Source: Nocardia lijiangensis NBRC 108240 (GTDB taxonomy: Bacteria; Actinomycetota; Actinomycetes; Mycobacteriales; Mycobacteriaceae). From it: a stretch of 64,000 nt of DNA. Positions 34,249-43,075 of the stretch are shown here, one piece after another. The stretch is from positions 1 through 64,000 of the forward strand of contig NZ_BDBP01000040.1 of assembly GCF_001613045.1 (NCBI RefSeq). The letters run 5' to 3'. Position numbers and translations under genes: made by a program. The notes beneath the pieces are model-generated. The model ran no database searches. It had not been told where the DNA came from and worked only from the letters and a program-made list of their open reading frames with translations. Every line of letters begins with the position of its first letter. Position 1 is the stretch's first letter.

Positions 34249-34917
34249 GTGCGACGCTTCGAATTCGCGGTGGACCGCAGGCATGCCCATGCGGTGAACG
34301 AAGTGTTCGCCGACCTGCGCCGGTTGCGCATCGTCGCGATCGCCGCCGCCGTCGTCGCCGCCACCGCGACGGCCTACCTGATCTGGCTGAACCACCCGTG
34401 GTCGTATCTGCTCGCGGTCGCCTTCGCGCTCGGCGCGGTGACCGCGCTGTGGGTCGCGCTGTGGGCGCCGCACCGGTCCAGCATCGATCGGCTCTACGCC
34501 GACGGCGAACTCGTGCCCGCCGTGGTCTCGGAGACCTATCCGACCGGCGTCGTGCTGCTCGCCCTCGTCGACGTGTCGACGCCCGAGGCGACCGATCCGC
34601 GCTATGCCCTGGTGATACGCAAGGTGCGGGATCTGCCCGGTCACCAGAAGCGCGCGGGCGAGCGGGTGCCTTCGGTCGCGATCCGCACCGACCGCGCGCC
34701 GCGCCAGGTGGGTGAGCGCTGGCAGTCGGTGAGCGCCATGCCGATTGCCTGGGGAACCAGGGACGGCCGGGTCATCGAGCGGGCGCGCGCCGCCATCAGC
34801 GAGGTCGAATGGCGGCTGCTCACCGACAATCTCGCGCTCGCCGCGCAGGTGCGCCGCACCTCGGCCAAACGCCTGCTGCTGAATCCGCAGCAGCTGCCGG
34901 GCGATCTCGGCAACTGA
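34249..34917 (+). CDS. Conserved two-helix membrane protein, DUF3239-like
   Basis: A 222-residue protein: basic N-terminus MRRFEFAVDRRHAHAVNEVF, two transmembrane helices (about 27-48 and 53-75), then a soluble domain ending with a helical IERARAAISEVEWRLLTDNL. I associate this with DUF3239, an actinobacterial family of unknown role. The start is GTG 34249, with AGGAAAG 5 nt upstream. It lies 41 bp after the XPB helicase on the same strand, so the two may be co-transcribed. Confidence 0.7.
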   Translation: MRRFEFAVDRRHAHAVNEVFADLRRLRIVAIAAAVVAATATAYLIWLNHPWSYLLAVAFALGAVTALWVALWAPHRSSIDRLYADGELVPAVVSETYPTGVVLLALVDVSTPEATDPRYALVIRKVRDLPGHQKRAGERVPSVAIRTDRAPRQVGERWQSVSAMPIAWGTRDGRVIERARAAISEVEWRLLTDNLALAAQVRRTSAKRLLLNPQQLPGDLGN

Positions 34918-34975
34918 CCGCGCCGGGCATCGCTCGACACGCCGCGCCACCGCCGCCGCGACCTACACTGCCCTG

Positions 34976-35614
34976 ATGGTTCCCATGACCAACCTGTTGG
35001 CGTTCATGGCGGCAGCCACCCTCATCGTCGTCATACCCGGCCCCGGCGTGTTGTTCACCGTCGGGCGGGCGCTGGCCCTCGGCAGGCGGGCCGCGCTGAT
35101 CTCGGCGGTCGGCCACTGCGCGGGCGTGCTGGTCTGCCTGGTCTTCGTCGCGATCGGGCTCGGCACGCTGCTCGCCGCGTCGTCGTTTGCCCTCACCGCG
35201 GTGAAGTTCGCGGGCGCACTGTATCTCGTCTATCTGGGCGTGCAGGCGATTCGAGAACGCAAGGCGCTGCGCGACGCGCTCGGTGCGAGCGCCGGCACCG
35301 GCGCCGGCGGCCGCGTCTTCCGGCAGAGCGTGATCGTCGGGGTGACCAACCCGAAGGGCATCGTCTTCTTCTCCGCCGTGCTACCGCATTTCGTCGATCC
35401 GGCCGCCGGTTCGCTGCCGTTGCAGTTCGTCGTCCTCGGGACGGTGTTCCTGGCCATCGCGCTGGTCTCCGACAGCGCATGGGCGTTGCTGGCCGCCTCG
35501 GCCCGCAGCTGGTTCGCCAAGTCGCCGCGTAGGCTCGAAGCCGTCGGTGGTGCGGGTGGCGCGATGATCGTAGGACTCGGCGCGTCGGTGGCGCTCTCGG
35601 GCACGGCGGACTGA
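34976..35614 (+). CDS. LysE-family translocator
   Basis: A 212-residue, six-helix exporter with IPGPGVLFTVGRALALGRRA after helix 1 and VGVTNPKGIVFFSAVLPHFV in the centre, the RhtB-type pattern. It is the second LysE member in 3 kb, only distantly similar to the other, so not a recent duplication. TACACT (34964-34969) lies 6 nt before ATG 34976 and no ribosome site is seen: probably leaderless. Confidence 0.88.
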   Translation: MVPMTNLLAFMAAATLIVVIPGPGVLFTVGRALALGRRAALISAVGHCAGVLVCLVFVAIGLGTLLAASSFALTAVKFAGALYLVYLGVQAIRERKALRDALGASAGTGAGGRVFRQSVIVGVTNPKGIVFFSAVLPHFVDPAAGSLPLQFVVLGTVFLAIALVSDSAWALLAASARSWFAKSPRRLEAVGGAGGAMIVGLGASVALSGTAD

Positions 35615-35685
35615 ACCGGCTACCATCCACCTGCGTAGTACGCCGGTACCGGGATCGGGGTGTGGTGGAAAGGGGCGGTAGTCGA

Positions 35686-37077
35686 ATGAGGTTGTCCGGC
35701 TTGGTGTGTGCCGCGGTGGCCGCGCTGCTGCTGACGGCGGCGGGGCCCGCGAACGCCGATCCGTTCGTCGGCGCTCCCGGCTTGGGCGATCCCTACTACC
35801 CCCTGGACGGCAACGGCGGCTACGACGTGCGCCACTACGACGTCTCCATCGATTACGACCCCCCGAGCCGTCACCTCACCGGCAGCGCCCGCATCGATGC
35901 CGTCGCGACGCAGCCGTTGCGCGTGTTCAATCTCGACTTCGCCGGGCCGGAGGTGGGGATGGTCTCGGTCAACAATCAGCCCGCCTCCTTCGACCGCAAC
36001 GGCGAGCACGAACTCACGGTCACCCCGTTGCTGCCGATCCTGCCCGGATTGCCGTTCACGGTGACCGTCGACTACGCGGGCGAGATGGTGAGCAGCGAGG
36101 GCGAGGGCTGGACCTTCGCGCCGAGCGGCGGCGCGTTCGTCGCCGGTGAGCCGCATTCGGCGACCACCTGGTACCCGCTCAACGACACGCCCTTGGACAA
36201 GGCCACTTTCGCGCTGCACACCACCGTGCCCGCGGAGTGGGAGGTCATGTCCAACGGACTGCGCACCCAGGACTCGGTGCATGCCGACAAGCGCACGGTC
36301 AGCTGGGAATCGCGCGCTCCGGTCATCGGGTACCTGACCACCGTCGCCATCGATCACTTCGTCTTCCTCGAGCAGCAACGCGCCAACGGAACCCCGCTGC
36401 TGAGCGCCTTCGCCCCCGACGCCCAGCACAACGTGGAGATCGAGGAGCGGTTGCCCGAGATCCTAGATTTCACCGAGCAGCTCTACGGGCCGTACCCGTT
36501 CGAGGCGGTGGGCGGCATCTACGTCGACGCCGCCATCCCGTTCTCGCTGGAGACCCAGACCCGCCCGATCTACTCGCCGCGCGCAGGCCTGCCGACCGTG
36601 GTGCACGAGATCGCGCACCAGTGGTGGGGCGACGCGGTGTCGGTGCGGCAGTGGTCCGACATCTGCCTGAACGAGTGTTTCGCCAGTTACACCGCCGACT
36701 ACCTGTGGCCGGAGCGGATGGAGGGCGAGGACGTCGACGCCCAGTATCGCCAGACCATCGAGAAATGGTATGACGAGCAGCGGTTCTGGGATATCCCGCT
36801 GGAAAACCCCGGCGCCGGTTTCGAATTCACCTCGGTCTACTACCGCGGCCCGCTGTTCTTGCACGCGCTGCGCAAGCAACTCGGCGACGACGTGTTCTTC
36901 GGCGCGATCAAGGAATTCCTGCACAGGCACGCCTACGGGAACGCCTCGATGCCCGAGTTCCGCGCCTTCGTGCAGTCGAAGACCCGGACCGATCTGACGG
37001 GATTCTTCGACGCGTGGCTGAACCAGACCACCCCGCCCGCCGACGAATACCTCTACCCGGGCGACCTGCGACTCTGA
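35686..37077 (+). CDS. Secreted M1-family metallopeptidase
   Basis: A 463-residue aminopeptidase-N-type zinc peptidase. Signal peptide at residues 1-24 (MRLSGLVCAAVAALLLTAAG, cut near ANA-DP). The M1 N-terminal beta domain is followed by the catalytic part with HEIAHQWWGD at 307-316 and the third ligand Glu330 in LNECFA (HExxH-x18-E). The exopeptidase GAMEN motif is not obvious; the corresponding stretch reads IPFSLETQTR, so N-terminal specificity may differ. It is shorter than intracellular PepN (about 850) because the C-terminal helical domain is absent. The start is ATG 35686. Confidence 0.9.
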   Translation: MRLSGLVCAAVAALLLTAAGPANADPFVGAPGLGDPYYPLDGNGGYDVRHYDVSIDYDPPSRHLTGSARIDAVATQPLRVFNLDFAGPEVGMVSVNNQPASFDRNGEHELTVTPLLPILPGLPFTVTVDYAGEMVSSEGEGWTFAPSGGAFVAGEPHSATTWYPLNDTPLDKATFALHTTVPAEWEVMSNGLRTQDSVHADKRTVSWESRAPVIGYLTTVAIDHFVFLEQQRANGTPLLSAFAPDAQHNVEIEERLPEILDFTEQLYGPYPFEAVGGIYVDAAIPFSLETQTRPIYSPRAGLPTVVHEIAHQWWGDAVSVRQWSDICLNECFASYTADYLWPERMEGEDVDAQYRQTIEKWYDEQRFWDIPLENPGAGFEFTSVYYRGPLFLHALRKQLGDDVFFGAIKEFLHRHAYGNASMPEFRAFVQSKTRTDLTGFFDAWLNQTTPPADEYLYPGDLRL

Positions 37078-37083
37078 TCCGGG

Positions 37084-37932
37084 TCAGTCCCGCACCCGCT
37101 CCTGCGCCCGCTGTACCCCCCGCTGCGCCCGATCGAGCTGCCGCTGCGCCGCTCGCAGCTGCTCTTGTGCGCTGCGTTCGGCGGTACGGGCGAACTGCTT
37201 CTCCTGCTCGGCGTGCTCGAGTTCGGTGCGCAACCGGGTGATCCTGTCTTCGATCTCGGTGCGGCGTGCCGCGGTCTCGTCGGCCTCCCGCTGCGCCGAA
37301 TCCCTTGCGGTTGCGGCTGATTCGAGGGTGGCGCGGGCGTCTTCGAGCTCCTGCTCGGCCGCCGCGTCGGGAGCCTTCTTCGCGCCCTGCGGTTCTTTGC
37401 GCACCTTCTTCTCTGCAGGAGCCGAGCCCATGCCATCGACCGCCACCAGCGCGGGCCCCGCCGGACCGAATCCCTCGTAGCTCGCGGCCGTGGCCAGCGT
37501 GCCGGTGCGCACCTGCTCGGCGACTTGTGGGTCGGCAAGTGCCGCCGTCAGGGTCTGGCCCACCTCGCGCAGCACGCCTTCGTTCACCGGTTTGCCCGCC
37601 TCGGCGGCCAGCGCTCCCGCCCGCCTGGACAATGCGTTGACCACCTGTTGCCGCTGCGTGGTGAGGGTGCGCAGCTGCTCACCGGACAGCTCGCGCTGCG
37701 CCGTGCGCAGGGCATCGCCGAGTCGCAGCAGGGCGTCCACGTCGTCCGGAGCCGAGCGGGCGAGCAGATTCACCGTCCACGCGGTCACCGTCGGCTTGCG
37801 CAGCTTGCCGATGGCGGACGCGAGCTCCTTGTCGCCGGACTCTCTGGCCTCGGCGACACGCGCGGCGCGCGCCGCGACGAATTCGGCGGGCTGCACCGAG
37901 TACAGCTCGTCGGCGACGTCCTCGAGCGTCAT
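37084..37932 (-). CDS. Conserved hypothetical protein with C-terminal coiled coil
   Basis: A 282-residue protein. The N-terminal 150 residues are helical (LYSVQPAEFVAARAARVAEA, LRKPTVTAWTVNLLAR) and conserved-looking; the C-terminal 100 residues are a long charged coiled coil (ARATLESAATARDSAQREAD onward). No known function. ATG 37932 is chosen; ATG 37953, with GGAG 4 nt upstream, is also possible. A palindrome identical to the core of the ceramidase operator (37983-37996) lies 30-50 bp upstream, so the same regulator may act here. Confidence 0.75.
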   Translation of the reverse strand: MTLEDVADELYSVQPAEFVAARAARVAEARESGDKELASAIGKLRKPTVTAWTVNLLARSAPDDVDALLRLGDALRTAQRELSGEQLRTLTTQRQQVVNALSRRAGALAAEAGKPVNEGVLREVGQTLTAALADPQVAEQVRTGTLATAASYEGFGPAGPALVAVDGMGSAPAEKKVRKEPQGAKKAPDAAAEQELEDARATLESAATARDSAQREADETAARRTEIEDRITRLRTELEHAEQEKQFARTAERSAQEQLRAAQRQLDRAQRGVQRAQERVRD

Positions 37933-37982
37933 ACTTGCCAAGCGTAACGACATGCACTCCGCGGACGACAGACCCGACGTAT

Positions 37983-37996
37983 TGGACGAACGTCCA
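37983..37996. promoter_or_regulatory. TetR operator-like palindrome, second copy
   Basis: TGGACGAACGTCCA is identical to the 14-bp core of the operator at 51794-51811 beside the TetR/ceramidase genes. Here it sits upstream of the coiled-coil protein gene. Confidence 0.6.
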
Positions 37997-38213
37997 CCAA
38001 GTGGGCGATCTGCGGAAGGCATTGCTAGTGAACTACTTTGGTCTGCAACTGCTCGGTCAACTGCTCCCGCGCGTGCTGGGCTTCGCGCTCCTCGGGATGT
38101 ACGGCTCCGGTTTCTGAACCGGCCGTCAGCCGAGTTGATGCGGTCACCGCTACCGTGCGGGTATCCTCACCGCGTTCACGCCCGTGAACGAATTCGGTGA
38201 AAGAGGTTTTCCC

Positions 38214-38741
38214 GTGAAGTTCCCAGGAACGAGGCTGCTGGCACGCGTTGTGCTCGCCCTCCTGGCGGTGGCCGCCCTCGCGGTCGCGGTGACCGGCTGT
38301 TCTGCGATCGACAACGCAACCAAGTCCGACGTGGCCAAGACGAAGGTCGGTGACTGCATCAACATCACCGACAACTCGCCCACCGCCACCGAGGGTGAGC
38401 CGATCGATTGCTCCTCGCCCAAGGCCGTGTACAAGGTGCACCAGAGCTTCGACCAGCAGACCGAATGCGCGTCGAAGGAGTACACCAGCTACACCGAGCA
38501 GCTGGCCAGCGGCGGCACCGCGTTCCTGTGCCTTGCGCCCAACTTCGCGCAGGGCAGCTGCTACAACGACGTCGGCACCTCGCCGTACAAGTGGGTGGAC
38601 TGCTCCTCGACCGAGGCCACGTTCAAGGTCGTGCAGCGCGTCGACGGCCAGACCGACGAACTGCTCTGCGAGAGCGCCGAGGAATTCATCACCGTCTCGG
38701 ACCCGAAGACCCTGTTCTGCGTGGGCAAGCCCACCAGCTGA
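38214..38741 (+). CDS. Lipoprotein with paired cysteine-rich domains
   Basis: A 175-residue lipoprotein: signal peptide with lipobox AVTGC, then two similar segments (VGDCINITDNSPTATEGEPI...CSSPKAVYKVHQ and GSCYNDVGTSPYKWVDCSSTEATFKVVQR), each with conserved cysteines, typical of the LppU/SCO3393-type actinobacterial lipoproteins. Ligand is unknown. The start is GTG 38214, with AGAGG 7 nt upstream. Its stop codon abuts the stop of the convergent gene (TGATCA), with no terminator space between. Confidence 0.8.
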   Translation: MKFPGTRLLARVVLALLAVAALAVAVTGCSAIDNATKSDVAKTKVGDCINITDNSPTATEGEPIDCSSPKAVYKVHQSFDQQTECASKEYTSYTEQLASGGTAFLCLAPNFAQGSCYNDVGTSPYKWVDCSSTEATFKVVQRVDGQTDELLCESAEEFITVSDPKTLFCVGKPTS

Positions 38742-41039
38742 TCATTCCAGCAGCGCGACCGACGCGATCCGGTGCAATGTGAAGTGCCGGACCGCGCCTG
38801 TCACCGGATCCAGCGCGTCGAGTTGTCCGTTGCCGACCTTCAGCGGCTCGACCACGCGCTGGGACGCGACGCCCGAGGCGTCGACATAGCCGATGTTCAC
38901 CGGCCGCCGCACTCGCGCCGCCAATTGCAGCAGCGCGAGCGTGGCGGCCGTGCTGGTTCTGGTGCCGTCCGTGCGCACCGACTGGCCCGAGCGGGCGCTC
39001 GCCGCCCGCTCGCCCGCCCTGAGCTCGGCGACGAGCAGTTCGAGCTGTTCGGTGCTCGGCGGCGTCGGCCGGTATGCCTGGCGTGCGTTCGGCCGCACCG
39101 AGATACGGGCGCCGCGCCTGCGCAGGTCGACGATCGCGCCCGCCGAATCCTCACCCGCCGGTGCGAAACCGGCCGCGCGCAGCTGTTCGAGCACCTCGCC
39201 CAGCGGAGCCTGGGAGATCGCGACCGTCGGGGCCACCGCACGCAGCGCGAGCGCGGACGCGACCGGTGCGGCGAGCACCTGGGCGAGCAGCGTCGTGTCG
39301 TCGCTGCGCACGAACGCTTGCGCCATGCCCGCCCGCAGCCTGCCGTGCCTGCGGGCCACGTCATCGATGAGGTAGGTCAGCGCCTGCGGGATCGGCGTGC
39401 GGGAGTGCGTGGTGAACAGCGTGTGGAGCTCGGCGGCGGTGAGCCCGGCGTCGAGCGCGCGCCGCACCGAGTCCTCGCCGATCCGGTACACCGTTGCCGC
39501 ACCGGCAGATTCGACGTCGGCGACGAGCGCTACCCGCTGCTGTAGCTCGGCCGTCAGCGGGCCCGGCGCGATCACCGTCAGGTCGGCCTGCACCAGCACG
39601 TGGTCGATCGGGGCGGGCAGCGCCGCCTCCATGGCGGTCTCGGCGTCGGCCACGCTGGTCACCCCGCCGTGCAGCAGGGCGCGGCCCGGCGACCCGAGCG
39701 CGCCGCGTCCGACGAGACCGACCTCGGCCGCTTCGCGCACCGTGTTCTCGACGGCCTCGCGCCGGAAGTGCCTTCGCCTGCGCGGCTGCCGCCAGGCCAG
39801 GATGCGGCCGATGTCGGCGGGATCGAGGGCCGCGCCGGACGGATACTCGGCGAGCAGTTCGAGCACGGCCCGCCGGTCGCGCGGCGCGGTCGGGGTGCGC
39901 AGCTCCAGCGAGAGCGCGGCCAGCGGTTTGTCGTTGGCATCGCGCATGCCGATCATCCACGGCATCCGGTCCAGGTCGAGCCACACCATGGCGAGCACCG
40001 TCCAGCGGCGCGCCGCCGGTCCCTCCAGCCAGCCGTCGGCGGCCGGGGTCGGCGCCCAGTAGTCGTCCACGGAATCGTAATCCGGCAGCGGGTCCGGCTG
40101 CCCCTTCTCGATCAGCTTCGCGGCCGCGAGCAGCTCGACGAGCAGGCCTGCCCTGATCTCGTCGATGCCGGTCTGCTTGGCGATGCGGCGCAGCTCGCGC
40201 ACGCCGAGCCCGCCCGAGCGCAGGGCGGGGGCGGGCGTCTGGCCGAGCGCCTCCAGGATGTCGGTGCAGTGGCGCAGCAGCTCGCCCACCTCGCCGGCGG
40301 CGACGGCGTTGACGTCGGCGGGGGCGTGCTTGGTCAGCTCCGGCTTCGGGGGAGTGAGGGCATGCGGGTGGGTCACCGGCTCGCGGCGCAGCACCTGGCC
40401 GACCGTGATCGGCAGCTCCACGGTCTCGTCGTCGATTCGGTGCAAGAGCCGACGGGCGAGCAGCTGCTGCACCGGGCGGTCGGCGGGGGTTTCCGGTGCG
40501 GCGTCCCTGGTGCGGCCGCGCGGACCGGTGCTCGCCAGCTTCTCGAGCAGGGCGCGCTCGGCGGGGGCGAGCTGCGCCAGCGCCGCGGTGATCTCTGCTT
40601 CGGTGAGCGCGTCGGGCACCTCGGTGCTGCTGCCGATCGGCCAGGGCAGCGCCTCGGCCGCTGCGGCGGCCAGGTGCAGGTCGTCTCCGTCGAGCCAGAC
40701 CAGCGCGCGGGCGGTCAGCCGGGCGAGCGACTCCTCGATCGCGGCTTTGGTCGCGCGTCCTTTCAGTTGCGCGTGCAACGCTTTTCGAGTCAGCGGCGCG
40801 CTGTCGCCCGGCGCCCGCGTCGCGCCGTGCACGGCGAGTGCTTCCACGATGGAGAAGTCGAGGGTGTTCAGGTCGTCGGTGGCGCGCAGCACGGAGGCGC
40901 GCTGTTCGGCCCTGGCCGCGAGCACCGCCATCGAGGACGGCAGCGGCACGGCGAGATCGGGCCGCAGTTGCAGCAGCTGCACCAGCTGGTCATCGCTGCG
41001 CGCACCGAGCCACGCGGCTAGGGCACTGGTCAGACTCAT
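38742..41039 (-). CDS. Helicase-associated protein (helicase C-terminal domain-like, Rv0862c type)
   Basis: A 765-residue protein. The N-terminus (MSLTSALAAWLGARSDDQLV) is followed by winged-helix-like repeats, and the C-terminal half carries an XPB/Ssl2-type helicase domain without Walker motifs (LVQADLTVIAPGPLT...RISVRPNARQAYRPTPPS). It ends in a WYL-like segment (RPVNIGYVDASGVASQRVVE, LKVGNGQLDALDPVTGAVRHF). In mycobacteria the gene is next to XPB and is thought to work with it in repair. Lacking ATPase motifs, it is presumably an accessory or DNA-binding factor. The start is ATG 41039. Confidence 0.85.
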   Translation of the reverse strand: MSLTSALAAWLGARSDDQLVQLLQLRPDLAVPLPSSMAVLAARAEQRASVLRATDDLNTLDFSIVEALAVHGATRAPGDSAPLTRKALHAQLKGRATKAAIEESLARLTARALVWLDGDDLHLAAAAAEALPWPIGSSTEVPDALTEAEITAALAQLAPAERALLEKLASTGPRGRTRDAAPETPADRPVQQLLARRLLHRIDDETVELPITVGQVLRREPVTHPHALTPPKPELTKHAPADVNAVAAGEVGELLRHCTDILEALGQTPAPALRSGGLGVRELRRIAKQTGIDEIRAGLLVELLAAAKLIEKGQPDPLPDYDSVDDYWAPTPAADGWLEGPAARRWTVLAMVWLDLDRMPWMIGMRDANDKPLAALSLELRTPTAPRDRRAVLELLAEYPSGAALDPADIGRILAWRQPRRRRHFRREAVENTVREAAEVGLVGRGALGSPGRALLHGGVTSVADAETAMEAALPAPIDHVLVQADLTVIAPGPLTAELQQRVALVADVESAGAATVYRIGEDSVRRALDAGLTAAELHTLFTTHSRTPIPQALTYLIDDVARRHGRLRAGMAQAFVRSDDTTLLAQVLAAPVASALALRAVAPTVAISQAPLGEVLEQLRAAGFAPAGEDSAGAIVDLRRRGARISVRPNARQAYRPTPPSTEQLELLVAELRAGERAASARSGQSVRTDGTRTSTAATLALLQLAARVRRPVNIGYVDASGVASQRVVEPLKVGNGQLDALDPVTGAVRHFTLHRIASVALLE

Positions 41040-41347
41040 CCGACCCAGCTTATCCCGCCTCCCCGCGTTCAAGGCCAGACACAGGTGCGGGCTGGGGCGC
41101 GTTGACGGTTGGCGGTTGGGCGGAGGCTTGGTCGGCCCGACCATGCCGCAGCGGTACATCCTTGCGTCCCGGCAACCGTTGACATCCCCAACGCGACGAC
41201 AGATTTCGCACGGCCCGGGTAACTCACCGGGTACGGGCCAACTCAGCCCGCCCCTCGCCGCCGGTCGCCAACGTCACCCAGCCCCGCACCTGAGTCTGGC
41301 CTTGACCGCGGGGAGGCGGAACAGCACACGCCCGCTAGCATGAGGCT

Positions 41348-41536
41348 GTGGTGAACAAATCTAAGAAACCCTATGTCGACAACGGTTGGCCCCAGGTGGC
41401 CGATGGTGACCATGCGGTCACCGAGCTCTCGTCGACCCGTTCCGGTGGCCTGTCGCCCTACGGCGAGGACACCGAGTTCCCGGTCCCGGCCGAGCAACTG
41501 GCCTACGTGCACCCGCACACGGTGATCAACCGCTGA
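41348..41536 (+). CDS. Conserved small hypothetical protein (Rv0863-like position)
   Basis: A 62-residue soluble protein (KKPYVDNGWPQVADGDHAVT, then FPVPAEQLAYVHPHTVINR). Unknown role. It is divergent from the helicase-associated gene, as Rv0863 is in M. tuberculosis. TAGCAT (41336-41341) lies 6 nt before GTG 41348, so the transcript is probably leaderless; the adjacent GTG 41351 is also possible. Confidence 0.7.
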   Translation: MVNKSKKPYVDNGWPQVADGDHAVTELSSTRSGGLSPYGEDTEFPVPAEQLAYVHPHTVINR

Positions 41537-41560
41537 TCTCGCCGATCACGGCCGTAGGTA

Positions 41561-41604
41561 CGAACAAGGCCCCCGCATCCTCGTTGATGCGGGGGCCTTG
41601 TTCG
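41561..41604. terminator. Bidirectional terminator, 19-bp perfect stem
   Basis: CGAACAAGGCCCCCGCATC pairs perfectly with its complement around CTCGTT. It separates the small protein gene and the convergent rpf gene. Confidence 0.88.
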
Positions 41605-41619
41605 TGAACGACGCGAAAC

Positions 41620-42249
41620 TCAGGAGGGCAGCAGGCCCTTGTTCGCCTCGTAGAAGTTCACGACCGCGGGGTCCAGCGTGACCCCGCTCGCCTTGGCGGC
41701 GTTGAAGAAATCGAGTGCGGGCTGCGGAATCTGCACGCCCTGCTGCTGCACCGTGGCGATCGCGCGGTCGACAGCCTGGAAGATTTCCTGGTTGGCGTCG
41801 GCGGCCTGGGCCTGCGGGGCGGAGGGTTCGGGGTTCCATCGCGGAGTGTCCACGGTGGACGGAGCGCTGCGCTGCGACGGGGTGCTCTTCAGCCCCAGCT
41901 TGGCCGAGCAAGAGGGCCAAGCGCCCCAGCCTTGCGAGGCCAGGACCTTTTCGGCGACGACGATCTGCTCTTCGCGGCTGGCCTGGTTGGCGCTGGCCGC
42001 GAATTCCCCGCCGCCGTGGGCATTCCAGGTGCTCGGGGAGAACTGCAGGCCGCCCTGGTAACCGTTGCCGGTGTTGATGCCCCAGTTGCCGCCTGCTTCA
42101 CACTGCGCGAGGCGATCCCAGTCGGAGTCGGGAGCCGCGCTGGCGTTTCCAGCGAGGGCCACACCTGCGGTGCTGAAGATCGCGCCGGTGACGGCGACCT
42201 TGGCTACGGTGCGCCCGGTGGAGGTCGGCTTGCGATGGCGTCCACTCAT
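41620..42249 (-). CDS. rpfA: Resuscitation-promoting factor (Rpf), secreted transglycosylase
   Basis: Cleaves peptidoglycan glycan strands and stimulates regrowth of dormant cells. The 209-residue protein has a signal peptide (1-39, cut at ASA-AP), an Rpf domain (about 42-118: WDRLAQCEAGGNWGINTGNG with catalytic Glu51, GLQFSPSTWNAHGG, and Cys50/Cys114 forming the conserved disulfide) and a C-terminal extension (about 120-209) rich in Pro/Gln that ends in a helical segment. The position matches rpfA (Rv0867c). The start is ATG 42249. A candidate c-di-AMP riboswitch occupies its leader, as for rpfA genes in other actinobacteria. Confidence 0.93.
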   Translation of the reverse strand: MSGRHRKPTSTGRTVAKVAVTGAIFSTAGVALAGNASAAPDSDWDRLAQCEAGGNWGINTGNGYQGGLQFSPSTWNAHGGGEFAASANQASREEQIVVAEKVLASQGWGAWPSCSAKLGLKSTPSQRSAPSTVDTPRWNPEPSAPQAQAADANQEIFQAVDRAIATVQQQGVQIPQPALDFFNAAKASGVTLDPAVVNFYEANKGLLPS

Positions 42250-42259
42250 ATCGGGTGTC

Positions 42260-42420
42260 TTCCTCTCGTCCGCACCTGCGAGGATTCGCTCGGGTTCGGA
42301 CTGAGAGGTCGTCCGTCCCGCCCACGCCCCTGTATCCGTCGGGGTCCGGTACCCGCGGGGCGAGGTTCGGTGCGGCGGGCCGGTGGTGCCGGGTGTCCCC
42401 GGCTGGGATAGACCGTACGT
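42260..42420 (-). promoter_or_regulatory. Candidate c-di-AMP riboswitch (ydaO-yuaA type) of rpfA
   Basis: Read on the minus strand, the rpfA leader contains GGGGACACCC near its 5' end, ACGGATACAGGGGCGTGGGC in the middle, and CCGAACCCGAGCGAATCC then TCGCAGGTGCGGACGAGAGG just before the gene. These are the conserved blocks and spacing I know for ydaO riboswitches, which precede rpf genes in Streptomyces and mycobacteria. The boundaries are approximate and no folding was computed. Confidence 0.7.
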
Positions 42421-42628
42421 CGATCGGCGCGAAAAATCACCATTTGGTAACCGGCGTGTACTCGCGGGTCGCGATGTGGTCTCGGCGGGTGCGAAATCGC
42501 TTCGGCGCAGCTAGAGGCGCGTAGCGCGCGGCCGGTTCTGCTCCGTTGCCGGTCCGTGACCTGCTCGTGATGTGACGAGGATCACACCCGGGATTGGGTA
42601 ACGAACAGCTCGGGTACCCGGTTTCAGG

Positions 42629-42871
42629 TCATCTGGACCGGCGGCCGGACCACAACGTGAACACCAGCGCGCAGAGGAAGCCGACCGGCGCCAGCATCGC
42701 GAGCAGATACAGCCACAGCCCCGGCTGCCCGTCGGTGAGTATCGGCGTCAGGAAGATCGCGATGATCGCCAGCAATCCGATCGCGAACAGAGCGAGCGCC
42801 AGCTTCAACAACCAGTCTCCGGAGCGGCGCGGCGAGCTGCTCGGCGGCGGCGGTACGGAAGGGTTCGTCAC
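42629..42871 (-). CDS. Small two-helix membrane protein (Rv0870c-like position)
   Basis: An 80-residue protein with a Pro/Ser-rich N-terminus (VTNPSVPPPPSSSPRRSGDW) and two transmembrane helices (about 22-43 and 53-74), ending in a basic SGRRSR tail. Function is unknown. GTG 42871 is the likely start; the frame is open to an ATG at 42925, without a ribosome site. It is divergent from the cold-shock gene, as Rv0870c is from Rv0871. Confidence 0.7.
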   Translation of the reverse strand: MTNPSVPPPPSSSPRRSGDWLLKLALALFAIGLLAIIAIFLTPILTDGQPGLWLYLLAMLAPVGFLCALVFTLWSGRRSR

Positions 42872-43075
42872 CTCTCGACGGTAAAACTGATGTGCTTCGG
42901 TTATCGCCACCGGGGTAGACTTCATAACAATCGCGTCCTACAGGCTTGTGGGGCGCGTTCTTTACGCAAACTGACAGGAGCTGCTCCCGGCGGGAATTCG
43001 CCGCGCAGTTTCGTGCAGACAGGGTGTGCTCGGACCGACCGGGTCCGGGTGTCGAATGATGAACGGGTGAGCGCA

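Noticed and set aside
38025..38147. 40-codon minus-strand frame ending HAREQLTEQLQTKVVH
   Set aside because: Peptide looks helical and natural, but there is no ribosome site and the start is arbitrary; not enough to call a gene.
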